Shown: piece by piece, positions 5,966-6,183 of the stretch
Position numbering within the stretch: the stretch's first letter is position 1
How the letters are laid out: each line of letters starts with the position of its first letter
Assembly (NCBI GenBank): GCA_042573625.1
Contig: JBHPCZ010000166.1
Location: forward strand, 1 to 6,183
Length of the DNA stretch: 6,183 nucleotides
Direction of reading: 5' to 3'
Source of the DNA: JBHPCZ01 sp042573625
Lineage (GTDB): Bacteria; Desulfobacterota; Desulfobacteria; Desulfobacterales; UBA11574
The notes under the pieces: model-generated
Database searches by the model: none
Seen by the model: the letters and a program-made list of their open reading frames with translations, nothing else
Told to the model about the DNA's origin: nothing
Translations under genes and position numbers: made by a program

Positions 5966-6027
5966 GCTAATACTCCTCCATGCAGATACCATGCAAGTAT
6001 CACCTGACACTGATTCTTTGATATTGA

Positions 6028-6040
6028 AACGATATCACAA
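6028..6040. promoter_or_regulatory. Shared upstream motif AACGATATCACAA
   Basis: An identical 13-mer occurs at 1535-1547. Both copies precede a supported start codon, by about 63 and 33 bases respectively, and similar bases continue on either side. The inner GATATCACAA also occurs at 55-64. It could be an operator or promoter element, or a fragment of the intergenic repeat family. Confidence 0.25.
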
Positions 6041-6060
6041 CAATTTAAAGATGTCCCAAA

Positions 6061-6118
6061 CTTGTGCTTACTTACAATAAACACAACCTGAAGTCGGGCT
6101 ATCAGGATTACATATATC
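6061..6118 (-). repeat. 58-bp intergenic repeat, copy 4
   Basis: Upstream of the binding-protein gene. The minus-strand reading DICNPDSPTSGCVYCK ends at TAA and keeps all cysteines. There is no start codon in that frame: TGA and TAA stops lie just upstream. Confidence 0.7.
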
Positions 6119-6183
6119 TGAAGGGTCGGGGAGTTTTTATCATAAAGCTTTATAAATTAGCGAAATGGGTGATCAGATTTTAA

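Noticed and set aside
5966..6010. Upstream ATG extension of the binding protein (15 extra residues)
   Set aside because: It would bury the signal peptide behind a polar leader; the strong GGAGGAG points to the ATG at 5965.
417..6118. CRISPR array reading of the repeats
   Set aside because: Copies are hundreds to thousands of bases apart, diverged, and separated by genes rather than by uniform spacers.

Overview
The window is an AT-rich bacterial segment in which every well-supported gene lies on the minus strand. Gene content points to a Desulfobacterota-type (former Deltaproteobacteria) genome. The clues are a two-CW-type cysteine protein, an ABC_sub_bind-family periplasmic protein paired with a HisKA_2-type sensor kinase, and small cysteine/zinc-ribbon proteins with DRR-rich tails. 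The lineage is an inference from gene families; no rRNA or other phylogenetic marker is present.

Read in the direction of transcription (right to left), the layout is as follows. (1) 6118-6061 is an intergenic 58-bp repeat. (2) 5965-4763 encodes a secreted ABC-type substrate-binding protein, overlapping by 4 bp a membrane PAS/HisKA_2 histidine kinase (4766-3351). No permease, ATPase or response regulator is visible, so the pair looks like a binding-protein-assisted sensor rather than a transporter. (3) 3350-3001 is a gap with a terminator-like hairpin and another repeat copy. (4) 3000-2557 is a single-anchor protein with a pseudopilin-like C-terminal domain. (5) 2556-2227 is a gap holding a 110-bp inverted-repeat element that looks like a MITE. 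(6) 2226-1621 is a two-TM protein of unknown function whose 3' end has integron attC-like features. (7) 1502-1350 is a 50-aa membrane miniprotein, followed by a cysteine-coding repeat copy. (8) 1134-883 and 816-559 are a two-CW-like protein and a zinc-ribbon/DRR-tail protein, probably one operon, followed by a terminator inside another repeat copy. (9) 281-114 is a 55-aa lysine-rich small protein with a good promoter and RBS. (10) 60-36 is the end of an element identical over 25 bases to one end of the MITE.

The most unusual signal lies between the genes. A 58-bp repeat family (417-474, 1254-1311, about 3098-3155, 6061-6118) occurs in one orientation in four different gaps. On the minus strand it reads as a conserved cysteine peptide (DICN...C..CK) with coding-like changes but no intact gene around it. 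Two insertion-element ends sit at the same point next to the GATATCTGCA core of this family. Together with the possible attC remnant, this suggests an accessory region assembled and remodelled by small mobile or repeat elements. None of the small proteins can be given a definite function from sequence alone.
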